Source of the DNA: Mangifera indica
Lineage: Eukaryota > Streptophyta > Magnoliopsida > Sapindales > Anacardiaceae
Assembly: GCF_011075055.1 (NCBI RefSeq)
Contig: NW_025401120.1
Coordinates: 248,001-312,000, forward strand
Reading direction: 5' to 3'
DNA: 64,000 nucleotides
Positions 24,643 to 35,519 of this stretch are shown here, in pieces. Within the stretch, counting starts at the first letter, position 1, and every line of letters starts with the position of its first letter. A program made the position numbers and the translations under genes. Under the pieces are notes generated by a model. The model searched no databases. It was given only the letters and a program-made list of their open reading frames with translations, and was not told where the DNA came from.

Positions 24643-25703
24643 GACTATATGACTATTTTCACCTAAGGTTTGATGAAAATCTAACTTTTTATCTATTAAC
24701 TTTTAAAAATCTAAATAACTTACCTATCTGTTAAATTTTACTGTTACTATTAAAGATAAAATCATTGTTTAAAAATTTTATATAAACTTTATTTTGTGCC
24801 TTTAAGTTTTAAAATTTTATTGTTGCCCTTAACCTCTTATTTTTTAAATTAAAAAAAATGACCTTGTCCCCCCAAATCTATGGTTTCAACTCTCATATTT
24901 TCCCATCTATAGTCACCCCCATGCTTTTTGAAAAGTCATAGCTTCACTTCTCTTCAATTTCAGTTTTTGATCGTCGTTGGCGTCCTTCTCCTTCATTTTT
25001 GGTGTGCTTCTCCTCTGATATCAAGCCACCAACATAATTCTCCCTCCCATGGTGACTCTCATCGGCGCAAAATGGAGCTAAAATCAATCGAGATCTCTTG
25101 CTTGATTTCAACCCCATTTTGACCCGATAGGAGTCACTAGGGAGAAAGGTTGACACCGATGAAGTAAAGTACACTGGACCTGCACAATTTTGGTGGATGA
25201 CAATGGCAAAAAATCGAGGAGTTGCTTGACGGTAATGTGAAGGAGAAGAAAAATTGTGTCTAGAGGTCACCGAAAAGGAGTGAACTCGTCGGAGACCAAT
25301 ACTAGGCTTGACAATGGCTTGACTTTTGGTAGATTGGTGGCTGAAGATGGAGGGGACGATGTCGAAAATGCAACAGCAACCAGAATAAGAGATTAGGGTG
25401 TGCACCAACAATATTTCAAAACCTTGGGGTGGCAACATGAAGAGTAAAAAAAATCTGGGAGGTTTTAAAAATTTGTCAAGAAAACCTAAGATGGGCAAAA
25501 GGGAATAGCAGGATTTGAAATCTAAAGATTTAAAATTTAAAGAATAATCTAAAATATGAGTTTAAATAAAATTTTTAAATAATACTTTTACCCTTAATAA
25601 TAATAGTAAAATATAATAAACAGATAAATATTTAAAATTTTGATAATTAATAAATAAAAAATTGAGTTCAGGTGAAGTCTTGGGCAGAAAATAGTCATTT
25701 GCC
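24643..25703. mobile_element. Mutator-like MITE, family M1 copy c (1061 bp)
   Basis: Flanked by perfect 9-bp direct repeats TTTATTAAA (24634-24642 and 25704-25712). The ends share ATGACTATTTTC in inverted orientation. The corresponding place in block C (about 39190-39250) lacks the element, so it inserted after the duplication. The 184-codon minus-strand frame inside is not a transposase and is not recognised. Confidence 0.8.
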
Positions 25704-26058
25704 TTTATTAAATGGAAAACAACTTACCCAGCGAATTTGCTTGCTCTTCAGGTTGCAGATGTTGTATTATCGTGAAACTCCAACGAGAGAAATTCCACAA
25801 GATGAAATGGTGTTGTTGTCGAAAATTATATCGAGTCAACAAATCCCTCTTTTTTAATCCAGATTCATTGTTTTCAATGGCTTAATTATAAGATCAGTCA
25901 AAAGTAATGAACACAGGCATTATTCAATTATTTTTTTATTGGATCTACAAGAAAATGACATATTATCTAACACATAATTTTCAGAGTGTTTTTTTTTTTC
26001 AATAATCCAAATAATAATAATAATAAAGAGAAAAAACTTTACACTCTTATGTACACCA

Positions 26059-26066
26059 CTATAAAT
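26059..26066 (+). promoter_or_regulatory. TATA box of G4
   Basis: CTATAAAT, 105 bp before the ATG. The same motif lies 104-105 bp before the ATG in the paralogues at 30361 and 40463, within an otherwise conserved leader. Confidence 0.65.
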
Positions 26067-26163
26067 TGCGGGGACCCTGACATGGCAATTGCAATAGAAA
26101 AATAAAATACATTCAACACACATAAAGGAAGAGGTTGAGGGTCATTGAATTATTGAAGAAACC

Positions 26164-26364
26164 ATGAGCACATCGGAGGAACCGAGGAAGGCGGAGAAAA
26201 AACCGATTTCCCAGCCGAAGACTAGTGCAAGCGTAATTCCGCCAAGAAGGAAGTCGGTGAAGACCATGATGGCTGAGAAAGTTCTCCACTCTTGTTCTTC
26301 TTCTGTTTGCTCTTGCTGCGAAAATACCAACAAGAGTAAGGCTGTGCACCCATCTGATCCATAG
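26164..26364 (+). CDS. Small basic-core protein, array member G4 (66 aa)
   Basis: ATG in the context AACCATGA. A charged N-terminus (MSTSEEPRKAEK) precedes the core at residues 22-36 (ASVIPPRRKSVKTMM), then AEKVLHSCSSSVCSCC with four cysteines (44, 49, 51, 52), and a polar tail ending AVHPSDP. There is no signal peptide, so secretion is unlikely; the Cys cluster might bind metal, form disulfides or be acylated, none of which is shown. Closest relatives are G5 and G6 in blocks B and C. Most differences from them are scattered substitutions without frame disruption, which suggests a maintained protein. Confidence 0.78.
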   Translation: MSTSEEPRKAEKKPISQPKTSASVIPPRRKSVKTMMAEKVLHSCSSSVCSCCENTNKSKAVHPSDP

Positions 26365-27250
26365 CATGCCAAACTGAAGATTACTTCCACTTTTATCTAA
26401 TTTCTTACAAAAAAAAAAAAAAAAAAAAGCTTTTGTGTTGGTTCTTAAATTAAATCTTGTTTAGTGTTGTCCAGTCTCGAACTACCGGAGTACTAGAGAC
26501 TGTTTCTTCCTGTTTTGGTGGTGTGGTGTTATGGTTAGTGTTTGTATGTATAATATAATTACTGTTTGTATGTATAATTAATCTTTAATTCAGACATTGA
26601 ATTATTTGTGGTTTTAGTACGAGCATTATTATGTGTTCATATATTAAAGTACATAATTAAATATTTAGATGATATGTTATTATACGATTAGGTATCACTT
26701 TATCTTTAATTTAAAATTATTTAATTAAATAATGATATATTATCTATATATTTAATTATGTATTTAAAATTACCTATGCATAATTTTCTTATTTTAGTAT
26801 TATGCTTCTTTTGACCGCTCTTATCCCATCAAAAAGAGTGGTTTAACAATTCAATCTATACTTCAAACAATCTAGACATGACCTTAATAATTTTTTTAAT
26901 ATATCATTAAAATATTTAAAATATTCTATCTTTAAAGCGATCCATATGTATCTATATATATGTATTTATTTATGTGTGGATATATACACATCAACATCAA
27001 AATAAAGTGGTAAGGAAAGAGCATTTAAGCTTTTATAAATTTCATAATTACATTAATCGTGGCCATTACTTTTAAGTAACAACAATTCAACTTCCTACTT
27101 CATGTATCTCGACCATCACATTTAAATAAAGACAAATATTTCTACTTTTAAGTTTCAAGGCAAAGAAAAAACATCAAATCAAATTATTGGGATTGATAAC
27201 ATTAATATAACTCACAAATCAAAGGCTCAACATAATTTACTTGCATCTAA
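26365..27250. other. 3' flank of G4
   Basis: Contains a poly-A run (about 26409-26428) and sequence shared with the flanks of G5 and G6 (for example ATCTTGTTTAGTG near 26454 and 30640). No gene seen. Confidence 0.5.
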
Positions 27251-27409
27251 ATGGAAGATAATTCCACTATAATAATGTCAATATGGATATACAAGAATAC
27301 ACGTGTGATGTGTTGTAATCCAATCCCTAATCCTTGTGGGTATAGCAACTTGATTTCTTGGCATGCCAAGGGGTGTCACCAATCTTGCCGGAGGATAACC
27401 TTTAAGCCA

Positions 27410-27525
27410 CAAACTGGTCCAGTACTCAAACTGCGTGTCCAGCGGCCAGGGGAGGTCCATGGCACCGCCGGAGATGATAAATCTAGAGGAAGATTGCGGC
27501 TGACCTTGCTAATCTTTTCCCTCCC
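27410..27525 (+). pseudogene. Decayed G3-like small-protein gene, block A
   Basis: GGGGAGGTCCATGGCACCGC at about 27449 and GAGGAAGATTGCGGCTGAC at about 27485 align with the G3 core region (GGGGAAGCCGATGGTGCCGC and AAGGAAGATTGTGGTTGAC). The alignment needs small indels that destroy the reading frame of the core. The 3' flank (GCGGTCAAGTCAT, about 27810) also matches the flank of G3 (GTGGTCAAGTCAT near 21035). The surrounding 116-codon open frame is therefore probably not a protein. Confidence 0.5.
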
Positions 27526-27599
27526 CGGCCACCAAGAGCCTAGTGTATGGTGTTTACATTACTTAATGTATATGTATTATGCATGTCTTTCTAATTATT

Positions 27600-28310
27600 A
27601 ATTTCAAGCCGAGGTGTATATGATGAGGGATTGATTTTCTTGTATTTTGAATCGTCTGTTCAGCGTTAAGATGAATGTAAATTTAATCATTACAGGCTTG
27701 ACTTTTATGCAGGATGCAGATTCCCCATTTTGTATATGGAGAAAATAGAAAATACAAGATTTGAATGGGCAGGTCCAATGTATCTAAAAAAATCTAGAAT
27801 GCTGTGCAGCGGTCAAGTCATATTCTTTGTTCAGCATTTTGAAGTATGCAGTCACTATCATCATCGTAGCGTTATGATTTCGCCGTTCATTACATTGCCG
27901 TAAATCCACCCAGCCTAATTTTGTTTTTTAATGATGAACAATTTTCTAATGAAATAGGCGTGCTTAATTCTATTTAAATTATAGAATGTGACTGAATTAT
28001 TAAAAAATTACTTGTTTTCATATTAGTTTTGTCATTTTTTTACATATTTAATGTAAATGTATTTTGTATTTATTTTATGTTTTATATAATTATAATTTAA
28101 TTATTATTTATTAAATACAATATACTTACAGTTAATAATTTTAATAAAATTTATAATTTAAAACAAATTAAATCGTATTTTTTTTAACTTGATTTAAAAT
28201 CTAAAATATTTTTATTTGGTTTGAAAAAATTTTCAAACTCATCTACCTTCATAATGTAATGAAGTATTCATTAGGTCCAATTTAACTTTGTAGATCTATT
28301 ATTTCATAAT
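27600..28310. other. Distal end of block A, no gene
   Basis: Matches block C at 43070-44125, including GTTATGATTTCG (27876/43222) and a long AT-rich segment (28060-28310 against 43870-44120). No coding sequence. Confidence 0.55.
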
Positions 28311-29677
28311 GAATTAACTACATCGAATAAATAAATTTTGGATTTAATGACTAACTTTATAACTATTATACTGATATTTAACAACGTTTGATCTTAATAC
28401 GATATTAACAAAACTTGAGCATAGACATGACAAAATGGATGAGTTACTTATGAAGCTAACAGATAATTGACCCAAAAAACAGGTATAGATTTAAAATTTT
28501 TGAATTGGTACTCGTTTTGAACCCATACCCATAGGTAATAAATTTTTGTGGATGGCTCAAGTATGTCCATGGGTCACCTACTGTTTCACCCCTTGAAAAC
28601 TCCAGGTACTTCACCCCTGAAGTTACCCTTTGACTTATCTACCACTCTTTTGCAGCCGCCATAAGATTGGCTGTAACCTTCTGGCTTTGATGTTATGCGT
28701 CTGCAGTTTGCTTTTGATGATGCCAGCTACATGACATCACTAAGGGCGACTTCTTAAATTTATTTTGAGATCTTAAGATTGAAGGCAGATGTTTAATACT
28801 ATAAAATTTTAATTCAAGAAGTAATCATGGTTTGCCTTTGTGGACACAAGTGATTGCCAAATGCTTATAAAATGCTCTAGTTTTGGCTGTTCTTGTTTTA
28901 TTTTATGTCCCCAATTAGGAAAGAGAGACAATTATAAGATGAATTACTTTGACTGATAGAATAAATTGATAATATTAATATAATATAATTAAAATTTAAA
29001 AAAAAAAAATATCTATGATGATATTAACAAGACATCATATTCATGTTAATATAATGGTTGAACAAGTCAAACCTAATAGTTAAAATACAATTTGATATAA
29101 TTTATCTAACTTAACTTTGAATTATTTCGGTCTAATGATTAAAACAAATTTTAATTATGATTCAAATCAATTTTTTATCGATTCTTTATCAAATTAATCA
29201 GACTAATTAATCTAATCTGAGTTATGAAACTTATTTATCATCGGGATTATTTTATCCTTAATAGGGTGAGCTTTGAAACCGCTTTATCTTTCTCAATTTG
29301 CACTACATAAATGCATGTGTAATTACGTCTTATTCAGTGACTTTACTTTACTCTCTCTCTAATCTGTGTAAAGAAAAATGGATTAACAAAATCAATAACC
29401 AAAGTGGGGAGATCAGCTACTATCAAGCCACGATAGATATGGTAGTCATGTGTAATTGAATTATCGTGAAAATCCATTAAAATTCCAAAAGATGAAATGG
29501 TAACATGGTGTAGTTGTCGAAAAATATTGAGTCAAAATTCCCTCGTTTTCAATCCAGATTCGTTGTTTTCAATGGTTTATAAGATCAGTGAAAAGTAATT
29601 ACCAAGTGAAAGAATCAGGCACACATCGGACATTATTTAATTATGTTAATGTTTAATAAGATTTACAATAAGATGAG

Positions 29678-30169
29678 TTGTAGGGGTAGGGGCGAATCGA
29701 ACCGAGTCTAAACATACTTTAACTTGAGTTTAATTTGAATAAAAAATAACTCAATTTTAGTTTGATTCGAATTTATCGAGCCAACATTAAGAGTAGCTCA
29801 GGTTTAGCTCGAATGAAAATAATTCGATTTGAATTTGATTCGAATTTATGGTTTAAATTCATGGTTGAATATGTGACTTAAATTCTTGATTTGAATTTGT
29901 GACTTATTGACAAAACGACATCGTTTAACAATTATTTAACATAGTTCGAAAAGAACCACGAGTCAAATTCAAACCGAATCGAGTAATTTATCTAGCTTGT
30001 GAGCCAAATCGAGCCAAACTCTCTTTTGTTTGAGTTCGATTTGGTTTTCAAACTAGCTAAACCTCTTAACTTAAACTCTGTTTATATTTGAAATAAATAA
30101 ATTCTAACCAAATCGAATCGAACCGAGACAACTTTTGAACCTGACCCAACTTAGTTCGAGTCAAGCCTT
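29678..30169. mobile_element. TCGAA-rich non-autonomous DNA element, insertion in block B
   Basis: A dense TCGAA/TTGAATTT repeat bounded by the direct repeat AGATGAG (29671-29677 and 30170-30176). Blocks A and C lack it at the corresponding place between the conserved upstream segment and the G4/G6 promoters. Weak terminal similarity (GGGCGAATCGAAC against GGCTTGACTCGAAC inverted) suggests an hAT-like or similar element. Confidence 0.6.
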
Positions 30170-30256
30170 AGATGAGATAACATCATCTAATCCATAATTT
30201 TGAGAGTGGATAATTTTTCAATAATCCAAATGAAAAACTATACTCCCCTAATACTA

Positions 30257-30264
30257 CTATAAAT
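30257..30264 (+). promoter_or_regulatory. TATA box of G5
   Basis: CTATAAAT, 104 bp before the ATG, in the same conserved leader as G4 and G6. Confidence 0.65.
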
Positions 30265-30360
30265 TGTGGAGAACCTGACATTGCAATTGCAACAAATAAT
30301 AAAATACATTCAACACACACAAAGGAAGAGGCTGAGGGCCATTGAGTTATTGAAGAAACC

Positions 30361-30561
30361 ATGAGCACATCGGAGGAACCGAGGAAGGCGGAGAAAGAAC
30401 AGGTTTCCAAGCCGAAGACTAATGCAAGTGTAATTCCAGCAAGGAGGAGTTTGATGACGACGATGATGGCTGAGAAAGTTCTCCACTGTTGCTCTTCTTC
30501 TGTTTGCTGTTGCTCCGAAAATACCAAGAAGAGCAAGGCTGTCCACCCACGTGAGCTATAG
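30361..30561 (+). CDS. Small basic-core protein, array member G5 (66 aa)
   Basis: Starts with MSTSEEPRKAEK as in G4. The core is ASVIPARRSLMTTMM (residues 22-36): the second Pro is Ala and two basic residues are lost, so the core is less basic than in G1, G2 and G4. The Cys cluster is denser (43, 44, 49, 50, 51) and the tail is KKSKAVHPREL. Promoter and leader are intact. Same length as G4 with no indel, which supports selection on the frame. No recognised function. Confidence 0.75.
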   Translation: MSTSEEPRKAEKEQVSKPKTNASVIPARRSLMTTMMAEKVLHCCSSSVCCCSENTKKSKAVHPREL

Positions 30562-30564
30562 CAT

Positions 30565-30967
30565 GCCAAACTGAAAATTACTTCCACTGTTGTCTAAATT
30601 CTTCCAAAAAAACATGTTTTTATTTTTGTTCTTGGATCAAATCTTGTTTAGTGCTGTTCTGTCTCGAACTACTAGAGTAACTAGAGACTGTTACTTCTTG
30701 GTCCGTTGGTGGTGTCATGGTCAGTGTTTGTTTGAATAATTAATACTTAATTCAGACATTGAATAATTTTGGTTTTTAGTAATGCTGCTTCTTTTGACCA
30801 TTCTTAATTCTTCAGTCAAAGTGAGTAGTTTAGCAAAACAATCCATACTTCAATCAATTTGGACGCGACTTTACTAATTTTTCTAATATATCATTAAATA
30901 ATTGAAAAAGCTCAATCAGGAAGTCACTAGCATATGGAAAATGCTGTGGGTCCGTAGAAATTAAAAA
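30565..30967. other. 3' flank of G5
   Basis: Conserved with the 3' flanks of G4 and G6 (CATGCCAAACTGAAAATTAC, and TTTGGACGCGACTTT shared with 40940). No gene. Confidence 0.5.
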
Positions 30968-31504
30968 GGCCAAAATACTTATTCCCATCTAAAGATTATT
31001 GTATTCTCAAATTAGTATTCGTTAATTATTAAAAATCTAAATTTTTAATATAAACAATTAAAATTAACGTAACCAGTTAAGTTTCAATTGCAAAATTATC
31101 AACTAATAGAACTAGTCTTTTGATAGAGATGATTCGTCTTCATCTTTGATGAAGACGTGCCACGAATCATCACTACAAAGGGAACGTTGTCAGGAGGGAG
31201 AGAAAGTGTTGAAAAAGCTATCGTTTGTCTGAAAATTACTCTAAAAATTTGAAACCCTAAAGGAAAATGTAAGTTTTCAAAGTTTAATTTTAGAAAAAAT
31301 TGTTAGTTTTTTAAACTAACGAGAGAAATGAGAAAGTTTTATTATTATTTTTAATATATTATTGGTTAAATAATAATTTTATCTCTAAAACTTAACTGAT
31401 TTTGTTAATTTTAACTCTCCACAAATAAAAATTTAGGTTTTTAATAATTAATAGGTACTAATTTGGAATACAACAATCTATGAGTAAGAATAAGTCCTTT
31501 GGCC
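30968..31504. mobile_element. Mutator-like MITE, family M1 copy d (537 bp)
   Basis: Left end GGCCAAAATACTTATTCCCA; right end inverted GGCCAAAGGACTTATTCTTA. Flanking 9-mers AATTAAAAA and AATTATTAA agree at 7 of 9. The interior holds a GATTCGTCTTCATC hairpin similar to that in copy b. Confidence 0.65.
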
Positions 31505-31602
31505 AATTATTAAAAAAAAAAACATATATATTTATATATATATATATTTCAGTCAGAATCAGTTCTTGTATATCCTTCCAAATGCTATTTTTTGATTTGT
31601 TA

Positions 31603-32105
31603 GGAGGTGTTTGGTTCAATAAGTAGAAAAATTACTTTAATAATTTATCTTTTATTACTTATATTACTTTGTTTAGTTGGTAAGTAATAAAAGTTTTGAT
31701 AATTTTTTATTATCCATTATTATATAACCGGTAATATAAGAGATAATCTAATTATCCCCTTCACTTTAGGTATTAAAAGATTATCAAAATAATTTTGATT
31801 TTATTATAAATATATATATATATTTATTTATTTTTTAAAGATAAAAACAATTTCGTTTTCAATTAATATAACAAATAACATATAAAATATTTTAGAATAA
31901 TTAAACCTAAAAGTATTTAAATAAAATAATATATTAATATTATTTAATTATCTCTAATCATACATAATAATTATTTATATCTATTTAATTTTATGAAATT
32001 TTATTAAATATAATAATAATTTATATATAATAATTTTTAAAATAATTTATCTTTAAAATAATCCTATAATTTTAGTTATAAAATATGTCTGAAACGCAAC
32101 GCCCC
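31603..32105. mobile_element. Tourist-like (PIF/Harbinger) MITE copy 1 (503 bp)
   Basis: Starts GGAGGTGTTTGGTTCA and ends with the inverted relative (GAAACGCAACGCCCC). Flanked by TTA on both sides (31600-31602, 32106-32108), the target duplication of PIF/Harbinger elements; the GG..GTTTGGTT end is typical of Tourist MITEs. The interior is AT-rich and non-coding. Confidence 0.65.
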
Positions 32106-32290
32106 TTAAGATTGGAATTTTTGTGTAGTTAGACAAGTTGGTTAAGTCTATACATATACCTATAAAGTTAAATGATATAAAATTTTTTACCTTGATCTTT
32201 ATTGTAGTAAGAATTCACATGTGACGTGTCGTAAACCAATACCTAATCCTTGTAGGCAAAACAACTAGATTTCTTGGCATGCAACATGTG

Positions 32291-33245
32291 CGGTTATTTT
32301 ATTCAGGTCTAAATGTGTAACTTTATTGACTAAATTTACCTCCCTGCCTCATCGATGTTTTTTCAAATAATGTATTTATGCTTGGTTGAAACCCATTCAA
32401 TATAATCATTTTCTTTGGATTTCTAAACGATAACAAATTTATTCCCAAATGGTTTACGTTTATTATATTGAAATAGAATTATTTTCTTTGAATTTCTTAT
32501 TTATTAACTTAAAAAAAATCTAAAATACTCATTCATATATTAAATTTTATTAATATTATCATAAATAAAATTATTATTTTAGAATTTTATTTAAAAAATA
32601 ATTTATTCTCTTTTTTTTGTTTTAGTTTTAAAAATTAATAATTTTCCTGTAACTTAATTTTAAAAAGTTATTTTTTCATCCTCATCGTCTAAGATTCCTA
32701 AAGTTTTCATATTTTAGGGTTTACAACCGCCTTCATCAAAGTTAAAAATATTGCACTTATACTTTTAAAAATTCATTTTCTCTTTCTAGTAACTGTTCTT
32801 TCTGACGATTCATTTGGGGGTGTGGTTAACCACTCCAGTGGCACCTCCTCTCTTTCTTTGATAGTTTTTCAACATTAAAATCATAAAAAATCAGGTTGAA
32901 ATGATCAAATTTTATCATATAAATCTTTATAAATCACATAAATCCATATAACGATGTGTGTTAATCGATGCATAAATTGATTGGATAATACTATGCAAAC
33001 CTAAACGTCATTCATGTGATGTTGTCCAATCGATTAGTATGTTTGCCGACACATATATTATTATAAAGATTTGTGTAATAAAATTGGACCGTTTTCATTG
33101 AATTTTTGGTGGTTTTTGCACCACCGGAAAGGTAGGTGCACCATCATTACTGAACCATGTGTCATCATTATGTTTGCCAAAACTAGGTACTTAAATAAGC
33201 TTTCTTTTCTGTCTTGAATAAACTGAATATTTTTACGTTTTGAGC
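32291..33245. other. Intergenic DNA, nothing firm
   Basis: AT-rich with a possible M1 left end near 32525 (AAAATACTCATTCATATATT) lacking a partner. No coding evidence. Confidence 0.45.
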
Positions 33246-33737
33246 TCATTTTGTTAAGTTTACTTGGGTTGTCTTCATATGTCTAATTGATCGAGGATGC
33301 GATTCTGGATTGATACTTAAAAGGGATTTCAAACTCAGAGGTGAAAGAGACTTTATCGTCAAAAGTTGGAAACTTGAACCATTTTCAGTGGGAAGCTTAG
33401 AACCAAGTGAGACGCTTAGAGTGGCAACACCCATCCCAGCTTTCCTTATCCGATAATATCCAAGCTTTCCTATGAGGCTTAGGATACCAGGATGCATCCT
33501 GTGAAATTGTATAGAAAACCATATTCCTTCAAACTTCCATAACAACACTAATTCATAAAACAACATGTCTACACCTCTAACCTTACAATTATCTACATGG
33601 AATTTTCTTAAACAAAACCCGTCTACACCTTCCATGCAACGAAACAAAATAGAGCAAAAACCTTTTGATTGCATCTCGAAAATTATAAGGGCAATAAATG
33701 AATAAAGGAAGCTTGCGAATAAAGTGACACGATACAA
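33246..33737 (-). other. Unrecognised open frame, possibly transposon-derived
   Basis: An open frame of 163 codons beginning with a plausible ATG in a stretch that is more balanced in composition than its surroundings. The protein is hydrophobic at the N-terminus and Ser/Leu-rich at the C-terminus, and I recognise no domain. Its 5' end overlaps the first unit of a 193-bp tandem repeat, so the first residues are repeat sequence. A chance or transposon-derived frame is at least as likely as a gene. Confidence 0.25.
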
Positions 33738-34269
33738 ATATTGGATGGATCAATAATTCAAAGTCATTATTGGTTCTAAGTCATCTCTAACGATGAATCA
33801 ATAATTCAAAGTGTTTTTCTTGCGTATTCTTAATGAACTAACATTTAGATATAGATTTAAGAGGATTTGTTTGGAAAGTAAGGGCAATAAATGAATAAAG
33901 GAAGCTTGCGAATAAAGTGACACGATACAAATATTGGATGGATCAATAATTCAAAGTCATTATTGGTTCTAAGTCATCTCTAACGATGAATCAATAATTC
34001 AAAGTGTTTTTCTTGCGTATTCTTAATGAACTAACATTTAGATATAGATTTAAGAGGATTTGTTTGGAAAGTAAGGGCAATAAATGAATAAAGGAAGCTT
34101 GCGAATAAAGTGACACGATACAAATATTGGATGGATCAATAATTCAAAGTCATTATTGGTTCTAAGTCATCTCTAACGATGAATCAATAATTCAAAGTGT
34201 TTTTCTTGCGTATTCTTAATGAACTAACATTTAGATATAGATTTAAGAGGATTTGTTTGGAAAGTAAGA
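33688..34269. repeat. 193-bp tandem repeat, three near-identical copies
   Basis: The landmark GCAATAAATGAATAAAGGAA occurs at 33691, 33884 and 34077, a period of exactly 193 bp, and the units look identical by eye. The near-perfect identity shows a very recent tandem amplification (or an assembly artefact). Confidence 0.9.
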
Positions 34270-35514
34270 AGTCCTTTTGACATCTCTTCATCAGTAAAGA
34301 ATTCTCAAAGTGAAAACGTAAAGACAAAAAACTAATCCTTGAATAGGAAAAAGAGTGGATCTGGGGGTTCTTAAATGAATTGACTTATTCAAAAAAAGTC
34401 ATGTTCTTTGGAAGATCTATCTTGTGTTTGGTATTGCATGGTTCTACTTTGCAAGAACTTTGAATCATTCTCTTGAAGTTCATCATTTTCATCATAAATG
34501 ATCCTCTTGCCTTGAAATGACCCAACCCAATAGAGAAATCCCAATTCATAATTAGTATGTTCTATTGGTAAAACTAATAGAACTTACTAGTTGCCACAAT
34601 TATGTTTGTCAATTATAAGAACATATAATTAACTTTTGAGTTAATCTTGAAGTATTTCATAATATAAACTTCAATTTACTTATAAATAAAAATTATTGCA
34701 TAATTTTAATTTCATTTTTAACCATAAAATTTTGTGGGTAAATTAAAATAATAAAAATAAATTATAATTTAAAATTTAAAATTTATTTACATTAAAATTT
34801 AACTTCTTTTTTTATTAACAAATTATTCATAATATAAATTTTAAATTACAATAACTTTCAAATTGTTACAAATGTTTATAACCTTAAAATTTATTTACAT
34901 TAAGACTTGACTACTTCGATGGCTAACAAATCATTTTTAATATAAATTTCAAATTATAATAAACTTTAAATTATTACAAACATTCATAATTTTGAAATTT
35001 ATTCATATTAAGATTTGGTCACTTTGATGGTTAATAAATTATCTATTATATAAGATTCAAATTATATTAAATTTATAATAATTGTTTAATATTTGTCATT
35101 GTTAATATTTTACATATTACCGTTAGATTAAACACCATTTATACTTGATTCTATCATACTTTATAACGTATCAATTGTAAATAAAATTCATAAAGAATTT
35201 AAATGATATTGATTTTATAAGAGATAAGCAAAAGATTAACTTCTATTTATAGAGTTAATAATGACATTTTATCAAAAGTCACATCTTTACAGAGTGATAT
35301 ATCATTTTATTATAAAAAATCACACTTTACCATTAACAAAGAGTCACATCCATTCATTATAGAGAATTACTTATTTTCATCATGAAAACTCACATTTTTA
35401 CATTATCTGATAGAAGTTAGGTATTGAAGTTTTTTTAAATATAAATTATTTTATCAAATAAATACTATTATACTTGATAAAATAAACTTTCAATGTGTTA
35501 TCGGAGTCATAATT
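34270..35514. other. AT-rich intergenic DNA
   Basis: A short balanced segment (34270-34560) follows the tandem repeat; the remainder is very AT-rich with repeated AAATTATAATAAA-type motifs (34800-35100) that look like decayed short tandem duplications. No gene. Confidence 0.5.
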
Positions 35515-35519
35515 CTTAC

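Larger units (their letters stand above)
20490..28310. repeat. Segmental duplication block A
   Basis: Non-coding landmarks recur in the same order in block C. Approximate A/C anchors: 20497/35520, 20970/36085, 21830/36445, 22690/36910, 23520/37640, 24000/38240, 24535/39075, 26059/40358, 27430/42970, 27780/43140 and 28060/43870. Local identity is high enough to read by eye but interrupted by indels and block-specific insertions, so the duplication is not recent. Confidence 0.8.
28600..32290. repeat. Segmental duplication block B (shorter)
   Basis: Begins with sequence matching 24000 and 38240 (TTTTGCAGCC, GTCTGCAGTTTGC, CATGACATCAC) and carries the G5 gene with its promoter. A 70-bp piece at about 32210-32285 (CCTAATCCTTGT, TTTCTTGGCATGC) matches 27300-27370 of block A. 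Much of the left part present in A and C is absent, so B is either a partial duplicate or has been heavily deleted. Confidence 0.7.

Noticed and set aside
24944..25498. 184-codon minus-strand frame as a gene or transposase
   Set aside because: It lies wholly inside MITE copy c, has no DDE or zinc-finger features and starts outside any promoter-like context.
27251..27601. 116-codon frame as a gene
   Set aside because: It overlaps a decayed G3-like copy whose core is frame-disrupted, and the block C counterpart is not open.
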